From contig NC_134367.1 of assembly GCF_035582795.1 (NCBI RefSeq), positions 115,964,062 through 116,028,061 on the forward strand: 64,000 nt of DNA, given 5' to 3'. Shown piece after piece: positions 52,401 to 62,529 of the stretch (positions are counted from its first letter, which is position 1; each line of letters opens with the position of its first letter). The translations under genes were made by a program, and so were the position numbers. This DNA is from Mycteria americana. Taxonomy: Eukaryota > Chordata > Aves > Ciconiiformes > Ciconiidae. Below the pieces are notes generated by a model. The model worked only from the letters and a program-made list of their open reading frames with translations, was not told where the DNA came from and did no database searches.

Positions 52401-55400
52401 GGGCCAGCAGCAATCCTATCACTTGTGTCCCATTTAAGTGACCAGGAAGTCATGTAGCACTAAGCTCAGTGTTCCTGTTAGCTGTGTCATGGTTGTGGCC
52501 TTGGTCTGGTTTTCTCCAAAACCCACCAGCACTTCAACATGCAGGGACCATCCACAAGGGACAACGAGGGGGAGAGGGAATGCTGTAAAACAGAGTTTAG
52601 CTGAACAGATGCTGATCCAGGTTTGGGTTGAGGATTGTTTCCCTGACAAGGCTTGGAAATGCCTGGGTCTGGTGAGAGAGCAGGGGCTCTCACTGGGTGC
52701 TTGGTGCAGGGCCCAAGAGTATTTGCCAACACACCAAGTTGCTGTGCAGCTGGAACAAGCAGTTTTGCTGGGCTCTGGCTGGCAAAGGGGTGCCCTGCAC
52801 CCTGCTGTCTGGGAGTTGTGGCTCTCCTGCTCTTGAACTCCAGGCTTTCCCTAGCTGCTTGCAGCTTGGTGATTAAAACCACTGATGTGGTGCCTGCTGG
52901 CTTTCCTTTGAAAGATAAGGGATGGTCTAGGGTTTCCTGTGACGTGGATGTGAGATTAGATTGTGGTGTGGCGAGCACACCAGGGTGGAATTAAAGGGGC
53001 TCTTGCCTGTATCCGGGCAGATGGGACCCATCAGCAACAGGTCTTCTCTGCCAGCAGTGAGCTGTGCCCTGCAGTTTGTGCTGGGGTTATGGGAACCGGG
53101 GGGGGGGGGGCAGGGACAGGGACTGTCTCGTGTCCTGCGAGATGTGAGGCTTAGCGGGTCATAGGTGGGGAAGCAAGTGATGCTGCGGTGAGAAGTCACT
53201 GCCTGAGGTCCCAGCTAAGCAGTGAGGACGCACTAAATTGCCTTGTCACAAACCAAAGCAGGACTTGCCTTTCCTTCAAATTCTCCAAACAACCATCAGC
53301 CATGGGAGTGCTTTCCCATGGCCCGAGCACTACTGTTCCAATATAGGCTGGTCTCTCTGTGCTAGGGAATGCAGTCACTGGTCTCTCAGGTGCTTTGGCT
53401 GTTCCATCAAGACTGCAGAGGCAGGGAACCATAGGTGAGGCTGGCTGTTCCCTAGAAATGCCTGAAGTCATAGCTCCTCACTAGCATTCCAGGACCAACA
53501 TCAGACGGGAGTATCGGCAAATTGGGATTGGCTTAAAATGACTGCTGCACTGATCAGTGCCTGACACATGCTCAGTTACAGTCTTCTGAAATGCTGTCCC
53601 CATTTTGGCACAACCAGGGAGCTGTGGCTGGAGCCCACAGTGATTCCTGTGGTCAGACTGAGAAATGTCTGCGCCTGCGCTGCCATGCAGCTGTTTCCTA
53701 GCTGCTTTCTCTACACTTGTCTTTCAACATCTCAATGTCCGTGCTGAAATAATTGCAGTAGATCTTAACCATATGAGAACTGGAGTGGTGAACAGCGTGC
53801 GGCTGGGCAGAATCTGTTTCAAACCTTGTGCTGTTGTGCTTGGCACACAACTTCAGCTCATGCGGCAGAACCCAAAAGCAGTCCAGCTGCTGGCCTAGTC
53901 AGAGGAATGCAAGCTAATAAAATAGAATATTCTCCTGGCTGCAGGTTGCTAACCTGTGGGTTTTTGCTGGAGAGTTTGTGCTAATGCAGCAGGTACGGTA
54001 CACAACTAATGCAGACAAAGAGGGAAAGAGCTGCCACTAAGCCACGTGAAGACCTCAGCATCTGCTTCAGGTGCTTATTCTCTGCTGCTGCCTTCACTCC
54101 TCTGTAGAAAAAGTTGAATTTCTGCAAAGCACCTTTGGTATTGTCCTTAGAGAAAGCAGCTTGGCTTATCACGCTCTGGCCCACTGCAGTGCTGGGGCAG
54201 TATGGTACAGTGCATGCTGCCTCTGTCCCCAGCAGCATCAGTGCTCCTGAGAGCTTACAGACAGGAGAATCACAGGTTTCCATGGCATGACTCATGAGTA
54301 ACATATGGCATGTGGCAGTCTGCAAATATTTCATGCAGCCCTGGGAAGCTAGAGCTGAGGTGGGCAGGGAGAGCACAGCAGTGTTGCCTGAAGCATATGG
54401 CTCCTTTTGTTGCTTCTCCAGGTTGCAGAAAATTTGGATGGCCACTAGCCACTTGCTGAGTCTGCCACCATCTCTGGAGATAGGTCATGGCTCCCATGAT
54501 CTGTGGCCCTGCAGCACAACTAGGGAGCCGTACAAAAAGTCCTCTTGGGTATCCAGCTTATCTTGCCTACCTCACTCAGGACAACAGCACAGCTTTTTGG
54601 ACTTTATACTGTTCCATTGTGTGGTGTCTGATCCTTCCTAGATCAGATGTCTGTCCCATGTGATGTTCTCCCAAATCCTTGTACTTCCAATTGCATGCCT
54701 CCCCTTGGCAGTGAGGTGAAGCTGGCCTGAGGTCTGTAAAAAGGTCTGACACAGCCACAGTGTGGGCTGTGCCATGCCACCCCATGTGGTGTTTGGGGCC
54801 AGGTAGGGATGGGCTGACCCCTACCTGCCCAGGCAGTTTGTTCTGTATGTGTTTTCTAACATGTTATAAGGGCGGCCTTCCGTGATACAGCATTGCTGTG
54901 AAGCTGGTTAGTCTCCAACAGTGCACTGGGTTCTCCAGGTGATGCTAGTCTGTCTGGCCCTGCCTGCTGTCTGGCCCTGCCTGGCCCTGTGGGGCAGCCT
55001 ATGGGGCCTGTTTGTCACACGAAGAGCAGGACAGATGCTTGTGTAAGCATGCCTGCTTTCAGGAGCTGCTGTAACATCCCTTCTCCAGCCTGCTCAGAGT
55101 CATCCTGAGTCTTGTCCCAGGGCTCAGCTTTACCTCTCTGAGTGGAGGTCTTTGGAGGGTCGGATCCACTGAAATTGCTGAGCAAATACAGCCCTGAAAC
55201 AAGCCTCAGCTCTGGAGGCAGCTGTTTGCCAGCACCCTCCTCATGCCCTGAGGGTGGGTGCCACAGTTCTGGGGGAGGCCTTAGGGTTGCTCAGTTGTTG
55301 GAGAGTGGTTTGGGAGGTACCTGGGGAAGGAGGAGTGTGAAACCAGCCAGAGGCTGCTCAATATACAAGAACGGAAAAGGGATGTTCCCTGCAGAGTGGG

Positions 55401-56648
55401 ACCTGTGCTTGGAGGTGCAGCAAAGTAACAGAGGCAGGTGAGGTGAGGTGAAGGGGAGGCTCGCAGCTGGAGTCACTGTAGTTGTGTGCAAGAAGGAGGC
55501 AGCTCCCACATTCCCTGCTATGGCTTGCAGAGGAGATGGTGTGTGTTCCTGCTCAACTGCTGCAGCTGGGCCAGCCAGGCAGCCCTGGCTCTGTGCAGCT
55601 CTGCCTGCTCTGTGAGGAGCTGGGAGCGTAATGACTTTGGGTGCTGCTGGGGAAAGCAGAGGGACAGGAGGGATCAGAGGGTCGCTGCGTGGGGCTGGCA
55701 GGCCAGGAACAGTCCTGGACTTGCTCAGCCCTTGGGGAGCCCAAGGGACCCTAAGTGGTGTACAAGTGTTTTGGCACTGACACACTTTGCTTGGCTTCTG
55801 CAGCCCGTCTCCAGAGGAGGGAATGGGTGATGAATTCGACCTGATGGATCACTCGGATCTCTACATCCTCGACTTCAGTACGTGAGCACTCCCCACCCAG
55901 CTTGCACCTCTCACCACGAGGTGCCCTGTGAGCAGCCCCCACTGTGAAGTACCATACCATGTCCTACGTGGCTCCAGGTGCCTGCCTCTTGGAGTCAGGC
56001 AGCTGTCTCTGGCTGGTGTATGTGACTTAAGGCAGACCAGCCAGAGATGCAGCTGTGCTTACAGGCCTGAGCTGGGCTCATGGCTCTTCACACACTCCAC
56101 ACAGACTTCTTGTTGGAGCCCAGAAAACTGCTCCAGCCTGTCCCTGGTGGGCACCCCTTGCTCCTCAGAGGGATGGCTGGGATGCTCTGCCCTGTTTGCT
56201 GTGGCACTGATTGCATGATGCCTGGACCCCCCTGCCCAGAGCCCAGACAAGGACTGCTGTGGCTAATTGCCCTCTTTCTGCAGGCCCCAGTCTAAAGACG
56301 CTGTGTAAGCTAGCAGTGATTCAGTACAGCCTGGACCAGTCCTGCCTTCCCCACGACATCAGGTACTGCGTGCCTTGCTGGGAGGTCACCCCATGGGTCC
56401 TCCCTGTCCTTGGAGTGCTCCAGTCCTGGCTGAGGGCTGCCTGGGATCCTCCTTGGCACTGTGCAGCTTTGGGGCAGGCTGGGCTGGAGACCACAGCTGA
56501 GGCTGATGTGCAGCAGAGCTGCTCCAGCCCTGGGCAGTGTGTTCGTGCTTTCTCTCAGTGTGTACCATTGGTGTGTTACAGATGGGAGCTCTCAGCCATG
56601 ACAACAAACAGCACCATCAGCCGCCCCATCGTCTCCTCCCAGGGCTGA
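40479..56648 (+). CDS. KLHDC3: Kelch domain-containing protein 3 (10 coding exons, 382 aa)
   Basis: KLHDC3 is a substrate receptor of the CUL2-elongin BC ubiquitin ligase that binds C-terminal glycine degrons. Coding exons: 40479-40632, 43046-43222, 45502-45617, 46945-47016, 47245-47458, 47750-47836, 50425-50533, 55804-55877, 56284-56362, 56582-56648. All junctions are GT-AG and frames join to 1149 nt, the same protein length as human. It begins [20 protein letters not shown], using the first ATG after the acceptor at 40472. Six kelch repeats follow, shown by FGGY or WGG/FGG turns: [59 protein letters not shown] and LFGGTSPSPEEG. The tail [12 protein letters not shown] fits a BC-box and LPHDIRWEL fits a Cul2-box. 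Residues 62-71 ([10 protein letters not shown]) are the least human-like. The protein ends -SSQG. Introns 1, 4, 7 and 8 are the large ones. Confidence 0.97.
40633..43045 (+). other. KLHDC3 intron 2 (2.4 kb)
   Basis: Ordinary composition apart from a 15-base G run at 42698-42712 followed by GGTGGTGGTG, a strong candidate for G-quadruplex structure on the RNA-sense strand. No gene or repeat family was recognised. Confidence 0.55.
43223..45501 (+). other. KLHDC3 intron 3 (2.3 kb)
   Basis: No RNA gene, mobile element or extra exon was recognised. The acceptor at 45500-45501 follows TTTTGTTTC. Confidence 0.5.
45857..45976. repeat. Long hairpin with 23-bp perfect arms in KLHDC3 intron 4
   Basis: The left arm at 45862-45884 and the right arm at 45949-45971 are exact reverse complements over 23 bp; the core shared word is CTGGCTCATTTCTCAGCCA. 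Pairing continues inwards for about 12 more positions with two or three G-U pairs and one mismatch, and outwards for about four pairs after one mismatch. The loop and flanks are A/T only. A TA dinucleotide lies near each outer edge. The shape fits a small palindromic MITE (Tc1/mariner-like foldback) or a pri-miRNA-like stem; I recognise no named family. Confidence 0.75.
48262..49045 (-). mobile_element. CR1 LINE, 5'-truncated, 3' end complete
   Basis: Read on the minus strand this is the 3' end of a CR1 non-LTR retrotransposon in KLHDC3 intron 7, opposite to the gene. An uninterrupted frame of about 220 codons (49004-48342) carries the C-terminal part of the reverse-transcriptase [73 protein letters not shown], and the end [20 protein letters not shown]. 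The same frame continues upstream to about 49041 (TVDKAKCK) and then stops abruptly, as in typical 5'-truncated copies. The 3' end is ATTCTGTGAT on the minus strand, as in CR1. It encodes no complete protein. An open frame this long suggests a moderately young insertion. Confidence 0.92.
49627..50011 (-). mobile_element. Solo LTR of an endogenous retrovirus (fossil)
   Basis: On the minus strand the element begins TGTTAGGGACC and ends TCGGTGACA, so it has TG...CA-type inverted ends, and is about 385 bp long. In order it shows a U3-like part, a TATA-like ACAATATAAG near 49770, an AATAAA near 49690 and a short U5-like end. No internal viral region adjoins it, so it is a solo LTR left by recombination. 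The flanks AACGAT and AATGAT may be a 6-bp target-site duplication with one mismatch, which would fit a class II (ERVK/alpha-beta-like) element of some age. The family name is uncertain, and the right boundary could extend by about 20 bp. Confidence 0.7.
50534..55803 (+). other. KLHDC3 intron 8 (5.3 kb)
   Basis: The second-largest KLHDC3 intron. It has a 13-base G run at 53098-53110 and a short CTGGCCCTGCCTG tandem near 54955-54990. No coding region, RNA gene or recognised mobile element was seen. Confidence 0.5.
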
Positions 56649-57194
56649 TGCCGGCTCACCCTGCCTTCACCCCTCCACACTGACCTCTTGCTCCACTGCC
56701 TGCATGAGTTTTTAGCCCTTTCAAGCAAGGAACATGTGAGCTCAGTTTGTCTTGCCCTAGCCCGGCCTCCCTCTGCCCTTGTCACGCTTGGGGCAGCATG
56801 AATGTGCAGGCAGAGCAGGCTGCTGGGGAAGAAATCGGCTCGTCCCAGCAGCACAACTGTGAACCCCCCTCCTTGCTGATGGCTCCAGCATCTCCTGCCT
56901 TCCTTCCCCTTGTCTGTGGAGCCGCAGCTGTGCGGTCCTGGTCCTCGGCCACTTTCCAAGGGCCTGAATCGACTCCTACCACCAGCCATGGCCCCGGGAT
57001 TGGCCTCGGGCTATGAACTGTTCCTGCGCTGCTGAGAGAGAGCAGGGACCTCTACACCTGCACCTGCCAGCACTGACCAGCTTCCTGGCACTGGATGGCA
57101 GGCCCCAGCCCTGAGCTGAGCCTGATGTGGGGGCCTGGGCCCAGCTGGACCCTCTGCCCAGCTCCCGTTGTAAAACAGCAACTGGGGGGAGTTT

Positions 57195-57200
57195 TATAAA
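57195..57200 (+). terminator. KLHDC3: Candidate KLHDC3 poly(A) signal (TATAAA variant)
   Basis: No AATAAA follows the KLHDC3 stop codon before the NPAS4-like gene. TATAAA at 57195-57200, about 550 nt after the stop and followed by a GT-rich TGCTCTGTGTGTCC, is the best candidate hexamer. It is not a promoter TATA for any visible gene. Confidence 0.4.
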
Positions 57201-58932
57201 TGCTGAGGCAGACATGGTTTCTGCTGCTCTGTGTGTCCTAGCAGGTGAACTGGGGGGAGAGAAGGTGTGGGAGCGGAGAGACTGAACCAGCTGCAGGCCA
57301 CCAGTGGCATATGGCAGCTGTGGGCTGTGGCTGGTGTGAGTTGCAGCCCTGGCTGGGGTGGGAGAAGGGGAACTGGGCCCCCCACAGCAGCACTGCCCTG
57401 GCATGCATGCCTCCTGCCGGGGGCTGTGCTGCCCTGCAAGAAGGTGGGGAAGAAGATGGTGCATGTCTCCTGGGCTGTGCTGCCTCAGGAAGGTGGGTGC
57501 CCCACAGCTCCCTGCCCCAGGGAGGGATGTCTGGGGCAGCCTTCCTGGGTGGCATAGAGAGGTGTGCCTGAGCCCCTTCCTGTGGAGGTGATGTGAAAAG
57601 GAGCTCCGGCAGCAACTGTAGCAGAGCTAATGCAGGGAAAGTTAGGGAAGTTTTCAGTGGTGTTTGTTCCCTGGGATGTAAAGTTGCAGGGCAACTGTGA
57701 GATGGTGGTGGCTGCGTGCGGGGAAGGGGTGGCAGAGGGCCCAGGCCCTGAGGGCTGGCTTGTAGCCAGGGTCAAGTGCTGCTCATCCAGCAGCATGAGG
57801 TTGCAGAGGTGCCTGGGCTCCTCAGCCTGTGGGAGGTGGCCAATGCAGGTGCAACGGAGCAGCCTGGAGTGGCACAAGAGCAGTGAAAACCCCATGGCAA
57901 GAGAACAGAAGGCACCACAGTTGTGACAAGAGCTTGTTCTTCGTGTACTGGCAGCACCTCGCTGTGGTAGGTGACGAGCATCAATGACAGGGCTGGGGCC
58001 TGAAGGGAGCCAGGGTGTGCTAACAGGACATCTGGCTCAGGAAGAGCACCCCCAGCCTGGAATCCCCCTTTGTGGTCCTTGGCACCTGCAGGTTACCTGT
58101 GAGGGCATCTCCTATGCATTGTCCAGCAGCTCTGTCTCCCCTGCTCAGCCAGCTCCCTCAGCCACAGGCTCTCCCTCAAGCCGTGCCATGAAATGCTGGA
58201 AGTTTTTTTGCCATGGCATCCCCCTCCCCAGCACTGAAGCGCCAAGCTTACTCTCCTTGTAGGGTGCCAGGCACCAGGAAACACCCACAGACCACCCAGC
58301 CTCACTGCGCTGGGCAGCGTGGTGCTGAGCATAGAGGCTCCCCAAGGTGCTCCTGGCTCTGTCCATGAATGGCTGTCACCGGGGCTTCTCTGGGGAGAAT
58401 CACAGTCTCTGGGACATTGAGTGGAGACAACAGGCCCTAGAAAGGCTCAGTGCCCCATGCCAGCTGCCTCTAGGAGGGCAAACCTTTGGTGGGGAGAAGG
58501 CTTCTCTGGGAAGTAAAGAAGGGGCTCACCAGAGAGGCGCAGGCACCCCACTACCCTTCAAGGGGTCCCTCAGGTTCAGGGGCGCTGTGGCCCTGACCTC
58601 CCTCTGCCAGGACCCTGCTGCAGACCCGGGGATGGGACACTGCTCGCCTCCTTGGTCCAGATGCCTCCAGTGCATTTTCTTGGCATATCGGCTCCCTCTC
58701 GCAGCACCCAGCTCAGTCATCAGCGATGCTGGAGAGCAGCTGCTGGGCGGGAGGACTAGCCACAAGCCTTCATCCCATCATGGACTTTCTGCTGAGCTGG
58801 AAACTGTGGGCCAGGAGCTGGGCGGATGTGTGCCCCACAGGGGGATCCCTGCTACCTTCATCATCACCCCCTCCTGAGCAGCCAGGTTTGCTTTAAAGAC
58901 CCTGGCTTCCTTTTATTGCTTCCCCTCTCAGA
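57201..58932. other. Intergenic region between KLHDC3 and the NPAS4-like gene
   Basis: About 1.7 kb of fairly GC-rich DNA. Open frames on both strands are unlike known proteins and show no conserved splice structure. No repeat family was recognised. Confidence 0.5.
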
Positions 58933-58948
58933 TTGCAGCCGGCTGCAA
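58933..58948. promoter_or_regulatory. 16-bp perfect palindrome upstream of NPAS4L
   Basis: TTGCAGCCGGCTGCAA is its own reverse complement and directly abuts the inverted MEF2/CArG-like pair. It resembles paired CNRG-type half sites (TFCP2/grainyhead-like), but the binding factor is unknown. Confidence 0.5.
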
Positions 58949-58985
58949 GGGCTATTTTTAGCAGCCTGCCTTCTAAAAATAGCCC
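58949..58985. promoter_or_regulatory. Inverted pair of MEF2/CArG-like sites upstream of NPAS4L
   Basis: GGGCTATTTTTAG at 58949-58961 and CTAAAAATAGCCC at 58973-58985 are exact reverse complements with an 11-bp spacer. Each holds CTATTTTTAG, which satisfies the MEF2 consensus YTAWWWWTAR and also the relaxed SRF consensus CYWWWWWWRG. The pair lies about 140 bp before the inferred transcription start and 176 bp before the ATG. Confidence 0.65.
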
Positions 58986-58998
58986 GAGCTGTTTGGAG

Positions 58999-59064
58999 TT
59001 GCGTCACGAGAGGTAACTCTCTCTGTGAGCGGCTTGGCCCCTGCGCCCCAGGAGGGTACAAAAG
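58999..59064 (+). promoter_or_regulatory. NPAS4L proximal promoter: CRE-like site and TATA-like box
   Basis: TTGCGTCA at 58999-59006 is a CRE/C-EBP-ATF composite (TGACGCAA on the other strand). TACAAAAG at 59057-59064 is TATA-like and would place the start near 59088-59095, giving a 5' UTR of about 70 nt before the ATG at 59161. Unlike the other promoters in the window, it is not a CpG island. Confidence 0.5.
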
Positions 59065-59160
59065 GAGGCTGGGAGCAGCGGGGTCAGCAGGTTCAGACAC
59101 AGCCAGAGGCGAAGGAGGCAACGGTGCGCTGCCAGCTTCAGGCATCCTAGTGCCGGCACC

Positions 59161-62100
59161 ATGACCATCTTCTGCAGCCGCTGCCACAGGCCGCTGCAGG
59201 CAGAGATGAGCTGCCTGCCCAGGAGAGGCAAGCAGGCGCCCGGTGCCTCGAAGCCATTCAGGTGAGCTCCCTACCACCTCCCACCTACAGGGCTGTGATG
59301 GCCTCCTAGCTGGGGAGAGCCCCGGGCCGGCTTGCATAGTGGCCGATGGCCCTTAAAAGGGGCTGGCACCAGCTTGGGACAGCGGGGCTGCCAGCCAGCA
59401 CATGGGGAGGAGCTGTGGGAGCTTGGAGGGGTAGAGGGGTTTCAGGTGGTTGAAGAGTAAAGGCAGACTCAATGGGCTGGGGCTCACATTCTGGCACTGG
59501 ATGCAGTTTCCATCCTTGCAGGGTTTGGTGGGGAGGTTGTGTTACTTGGGCTCCACCCCAAAGCACAGGTCATTGTCCAACCTGGCCCCCAGCGAGAGGG
59601 GCACCAGCCATGCCAGCAGTGTGTCCCCCTAAGTAGCCGTGAGCACCTCTGCCTGTGCCTGCTGCACCAAAACAGCCACCAAAGGTCTGTTCTCCTAGAG
59701 GCAGCTGGCGTGGGCACTGAGCCTCTCTAGGGGAGCATCTCCACTCCATGTCCCCGAGCTTGCAATTCTCCCCATAGCGGTGGGCAGGGAATGCTGTCCC
59801 TCTCCCTCCCTGGACATGTCTCCCCAGACGGCTGGCTTTGCAGGTCAACCAAGGGTGCCTCCAAGGCTCGCCGGGACCAGATCAACGTGGAGCTGCAGAC
59901 ACTGCGCTCCCTGCTGCCCATCTCCACGCGGGAGAAGGAGCGGCTGTCCTACCTCCACACCATGGCCCTGGTGTGCCTCCGGCTGCGGGGGGCTCAGCTG
60001 TTCCCTCCAGGTACCCATGGCACTGCTGTACCCCATGCCAGCTTGGCTCTGTGTGGGGCACTCCTCCTGCCCCATCAAGACGGCGCTTCACCCTGTGCTC
60101 CCTCTGCAGACTCGGCTCCTCCTGTGGGACCCGCCCTCGGCACGGAGCTGCTCTCCCTGCTGCCGGGGTTTCTGCTTGTGCTCTCGGCCAACGGCAAGCT
60201 GGTCTACATCTCGGAGAACGTGGCTCAGGTGCTGGGCCTCTCCATGGTAAGGCCTGCCCACTGGCCATTTGCCATCACTGTCCCCGTGCCTGTCCTGGCG
60301 CCTTTACTGCGTGCACGGCACGCTGCCCCAGCAGATGCTAGCCTGTGGCTCCAGTGGGCTGCACGCTTGTGGTGCCAGGGCATGGCCGACCAGTGCAGGC
60401 ACAGTCCATGACAGCAGCCCCCTCTTTATCAGGTGGAGCTGCTCGGCCAGGGGGACACGGTCTTTGACATCTTAGATGGGCGAGCGCACGAGGACGCGCG
60501 CAAGAAGCTCCTCCTCGCCCAGGAGGAGCCCGGCAGGGGTAAGGAAGGCCTCGGCTAGCATCTTATAGATGCTGCCGCCCTGCTCTGGCCCTTCATGGCT
60601 GCAGTCAGAGAACCAGGGCCAGCCCTGCTGGGAGCAGAGCGAGGGAGCCCCTGACAAGCCCCAGGTTCGTTTCCCTGCAGAAGTCACGTTTGTCAGCGAG
60701 ATGTGCACGTCCAAGGCCTTCCGGCTGCAGCACGGCGGGAATCGGGCCGTGGCAGTGCACGGGCGCTTCACAGCCCTGCACTGGCCAGCCTCGCCCTCCA
60801 CCGCAGCCTTCCTGGCCCTCTGCACGCCAGTCATGCGGTTGCCTGCAGACAGCGATGCTGGTTCCCAAGACGACCTATTCCAGAGCACGCACATCCTAGA
60901 CATGACATTTACTGATGTCACGGAGAGGTGAGGGGTGCCTGCTTGCACCACAGCCCCAGCTGTACATCTCAGGCAGCAAGGATCATTTCCCTTCAACAGG
61001 CCTGTGTGGGGGGGACAGGCTGAACCCTGCGCAAGCAGTGAGACTCTCCCAGACGCTTCCCAAGCCTCTTCCCTCCCTCATTTGCAACTCATTTCTGTAC
61101 CCCTGTTGTTTTGCTCTCTCTTCCATCGTGCAACAGCTGCTCCTTGCTGACACGGTGCAGACCCTGCAAAGCATTCAGTCCCCACTCCCCTTGTCTTCCC
61201 CAGTGTCACCTACCACCTTGGCTACCGCAGGGAGGAACTAATCGGTCAGTCGTGGTACAGCCTCCTGCACCCCGAGGATGCTGACCTAGCAGCCGCCCAG
61301 CACAGGGCTGTGGGTGAGTGTCAGGCCTGGGAACATGTGTGTCTTTCTCTGGCTACGTGGTCTGGCTACACCTTAAACTTAGCTGTCCAGGACAATAGAA
61401 ACAAAGTGAATTTAGTCCAGCCCACTGTGGCTCCTTGCTCCAAAAAGGACAAAGCAGAGAATTGGTTACACGCCCCATACAGTCTCTATAAGATCACAGG
61501 TAGCTTCCAAGCTTGGGAACATGGGCACCCTGCTTTGCCACAGCACAGAGAGGAGGGACGAGTCTGCTTGAGACCCAGCTTTTTGAGAGGGCAGGAGTGT
61601 TACGGACCTGACTCCACTACCTCTGGCTTCTGTCCCGCTGGGGCCAGAGCGGCAGACTGACTACAGACCCCATCAGGGCAGCCTGTGGGGTCCACAGGCA
61701 GCATGCCGCTCTGCCCTGGCAACCGGGGGCGCCGTGCCCTGCCGCAGGCTAATGCAGCCCCTTGCCCGCAGCACTCGGGGCCGGGGCAGGGGCCGCAGCA
61801 GGGACGGCAGTGCTGCGGGTGCTGCGCAGGGACCAGACCTGGGCCTGGCTCCGCGTGTCGGCGCGGCGGGACGGCGGGGGCCACGCCATCACCTGCACCA
61901 GCCGCTGCCTCAGGTGAGGGCTCAAACGGGGAGGAGGGCACAGCGGTGCCGTGCCCCCGGGCCGCCCCTCACCCCTGCGTCCGCTGCAGGGAGGAGGAGG
62001 CGGCCTACCTGCGCGCCCGACAGCACCGCCCCACGCCCCCTACCACGGCGCCGCCGCCCGCGCCTGCCGCCGCCCCGCCGCTGCCGGGACGGGAGCTCAG

Positions 62101-62299
62101 CCTGCTGGCCGCACAGCTCCGCGCCCTGGCCGACAGCCTCTCGCCGCCCGTCGCCACTCCGCCCTGGCCCTGGCCCGAGGCCCTCGCCTTCCCCCCCGGC
62201 CCGCACGACGCCGGCCGGGCCCGTCTCCTGGGCGACGCGCTGGAGGGGGCGGGGCCCCTCGCGGCGCACGCGCACTGCGCGCCTTGCCCGCGCCAATAA
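59161..62299 (+). CDS. NPAS4L: NPAS4-like bHLH-PAS transcription factor (8 exons, 439 aa)
   Basis: Exons: 59161-59261, 59844-60010, 60110-60246, 60433-60538, 60681-60927, 61204-61313, 61772-61913, 61990-62299. All are GT-AG and frames join to 1320 nt. Residues 34-88 form a basic helix-loop-helix starting [15 protein letters not shown], identical in this core to NPAS4. PAS-A follows (about 95-250; [32 protein letters not shown]), then PAS-B (about 225-340; [20 protein letters not shown]). NPAS4-group proteins pair with ARNT-type partners in the nucleus. Zebrafish npas4l (cloche) heads the blood/endothelial programme. Compared with human NPAS4 (802 aa) the region after PAS-B is very short: a Pro/Ala linker, a leucine-rich helix ([17 protein letters not shown]) and [11 protein letters not shown]. 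The N-terminus has an extra exon of 33 residues with several cysteines. NPAS4 itself is a less likely name, because of the synteny and the low identity outside the bHLH. Confidence 0.85.
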
Positions 62300-62300
62300 A
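62295..62300 (+). terminator. NPAS4L: NPAS4L AATAAA overlapping the stop codon
   Basis: The sequence CGCCAATAAACGCC contains both the stop TAA (62297-62299) and the hexamer AATAAA (62295-62300). If used, the 3' UTR is only about 10-30 nt. No other hexamer is seen before the next gene's CpG island. Confidence 0.7.
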
Positions 62301-62529
62301 CGCCCCTTCCCCCTGCCTCGCCTGGCTCTGTCTGCGCGTGCGCCGTCGCTCTCTGCCCCGCCGCTTCCGGTCCCGCGTGCGCTCTGCGCCCTCGCCGCGC
62401 TGCTTCCGCGTCTGCCGCCGGCTCGCGGCCGGCCCGGGCGGGGCGGGGTCCGGGCGGGAGCGGCGCCCCGAGGGGCGGGGGGGCCGGCGGGGGCCCGGTG
62501 CCGCGCGTTGCTGCTGGGAGCGGGCGGCG
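62301..62529 (+). promoter_or_regulatory. CpG-island promoter of the right-edge gene
   Basis: Extremely CpG-rich, TATA-less sequence between the NPAS4L poly(A) signal and the ATG at 62530. Less than 230 bp separates the two genes, so the promoter overlaps or abuts the end of NPAS4L. Confidence 0.55.
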
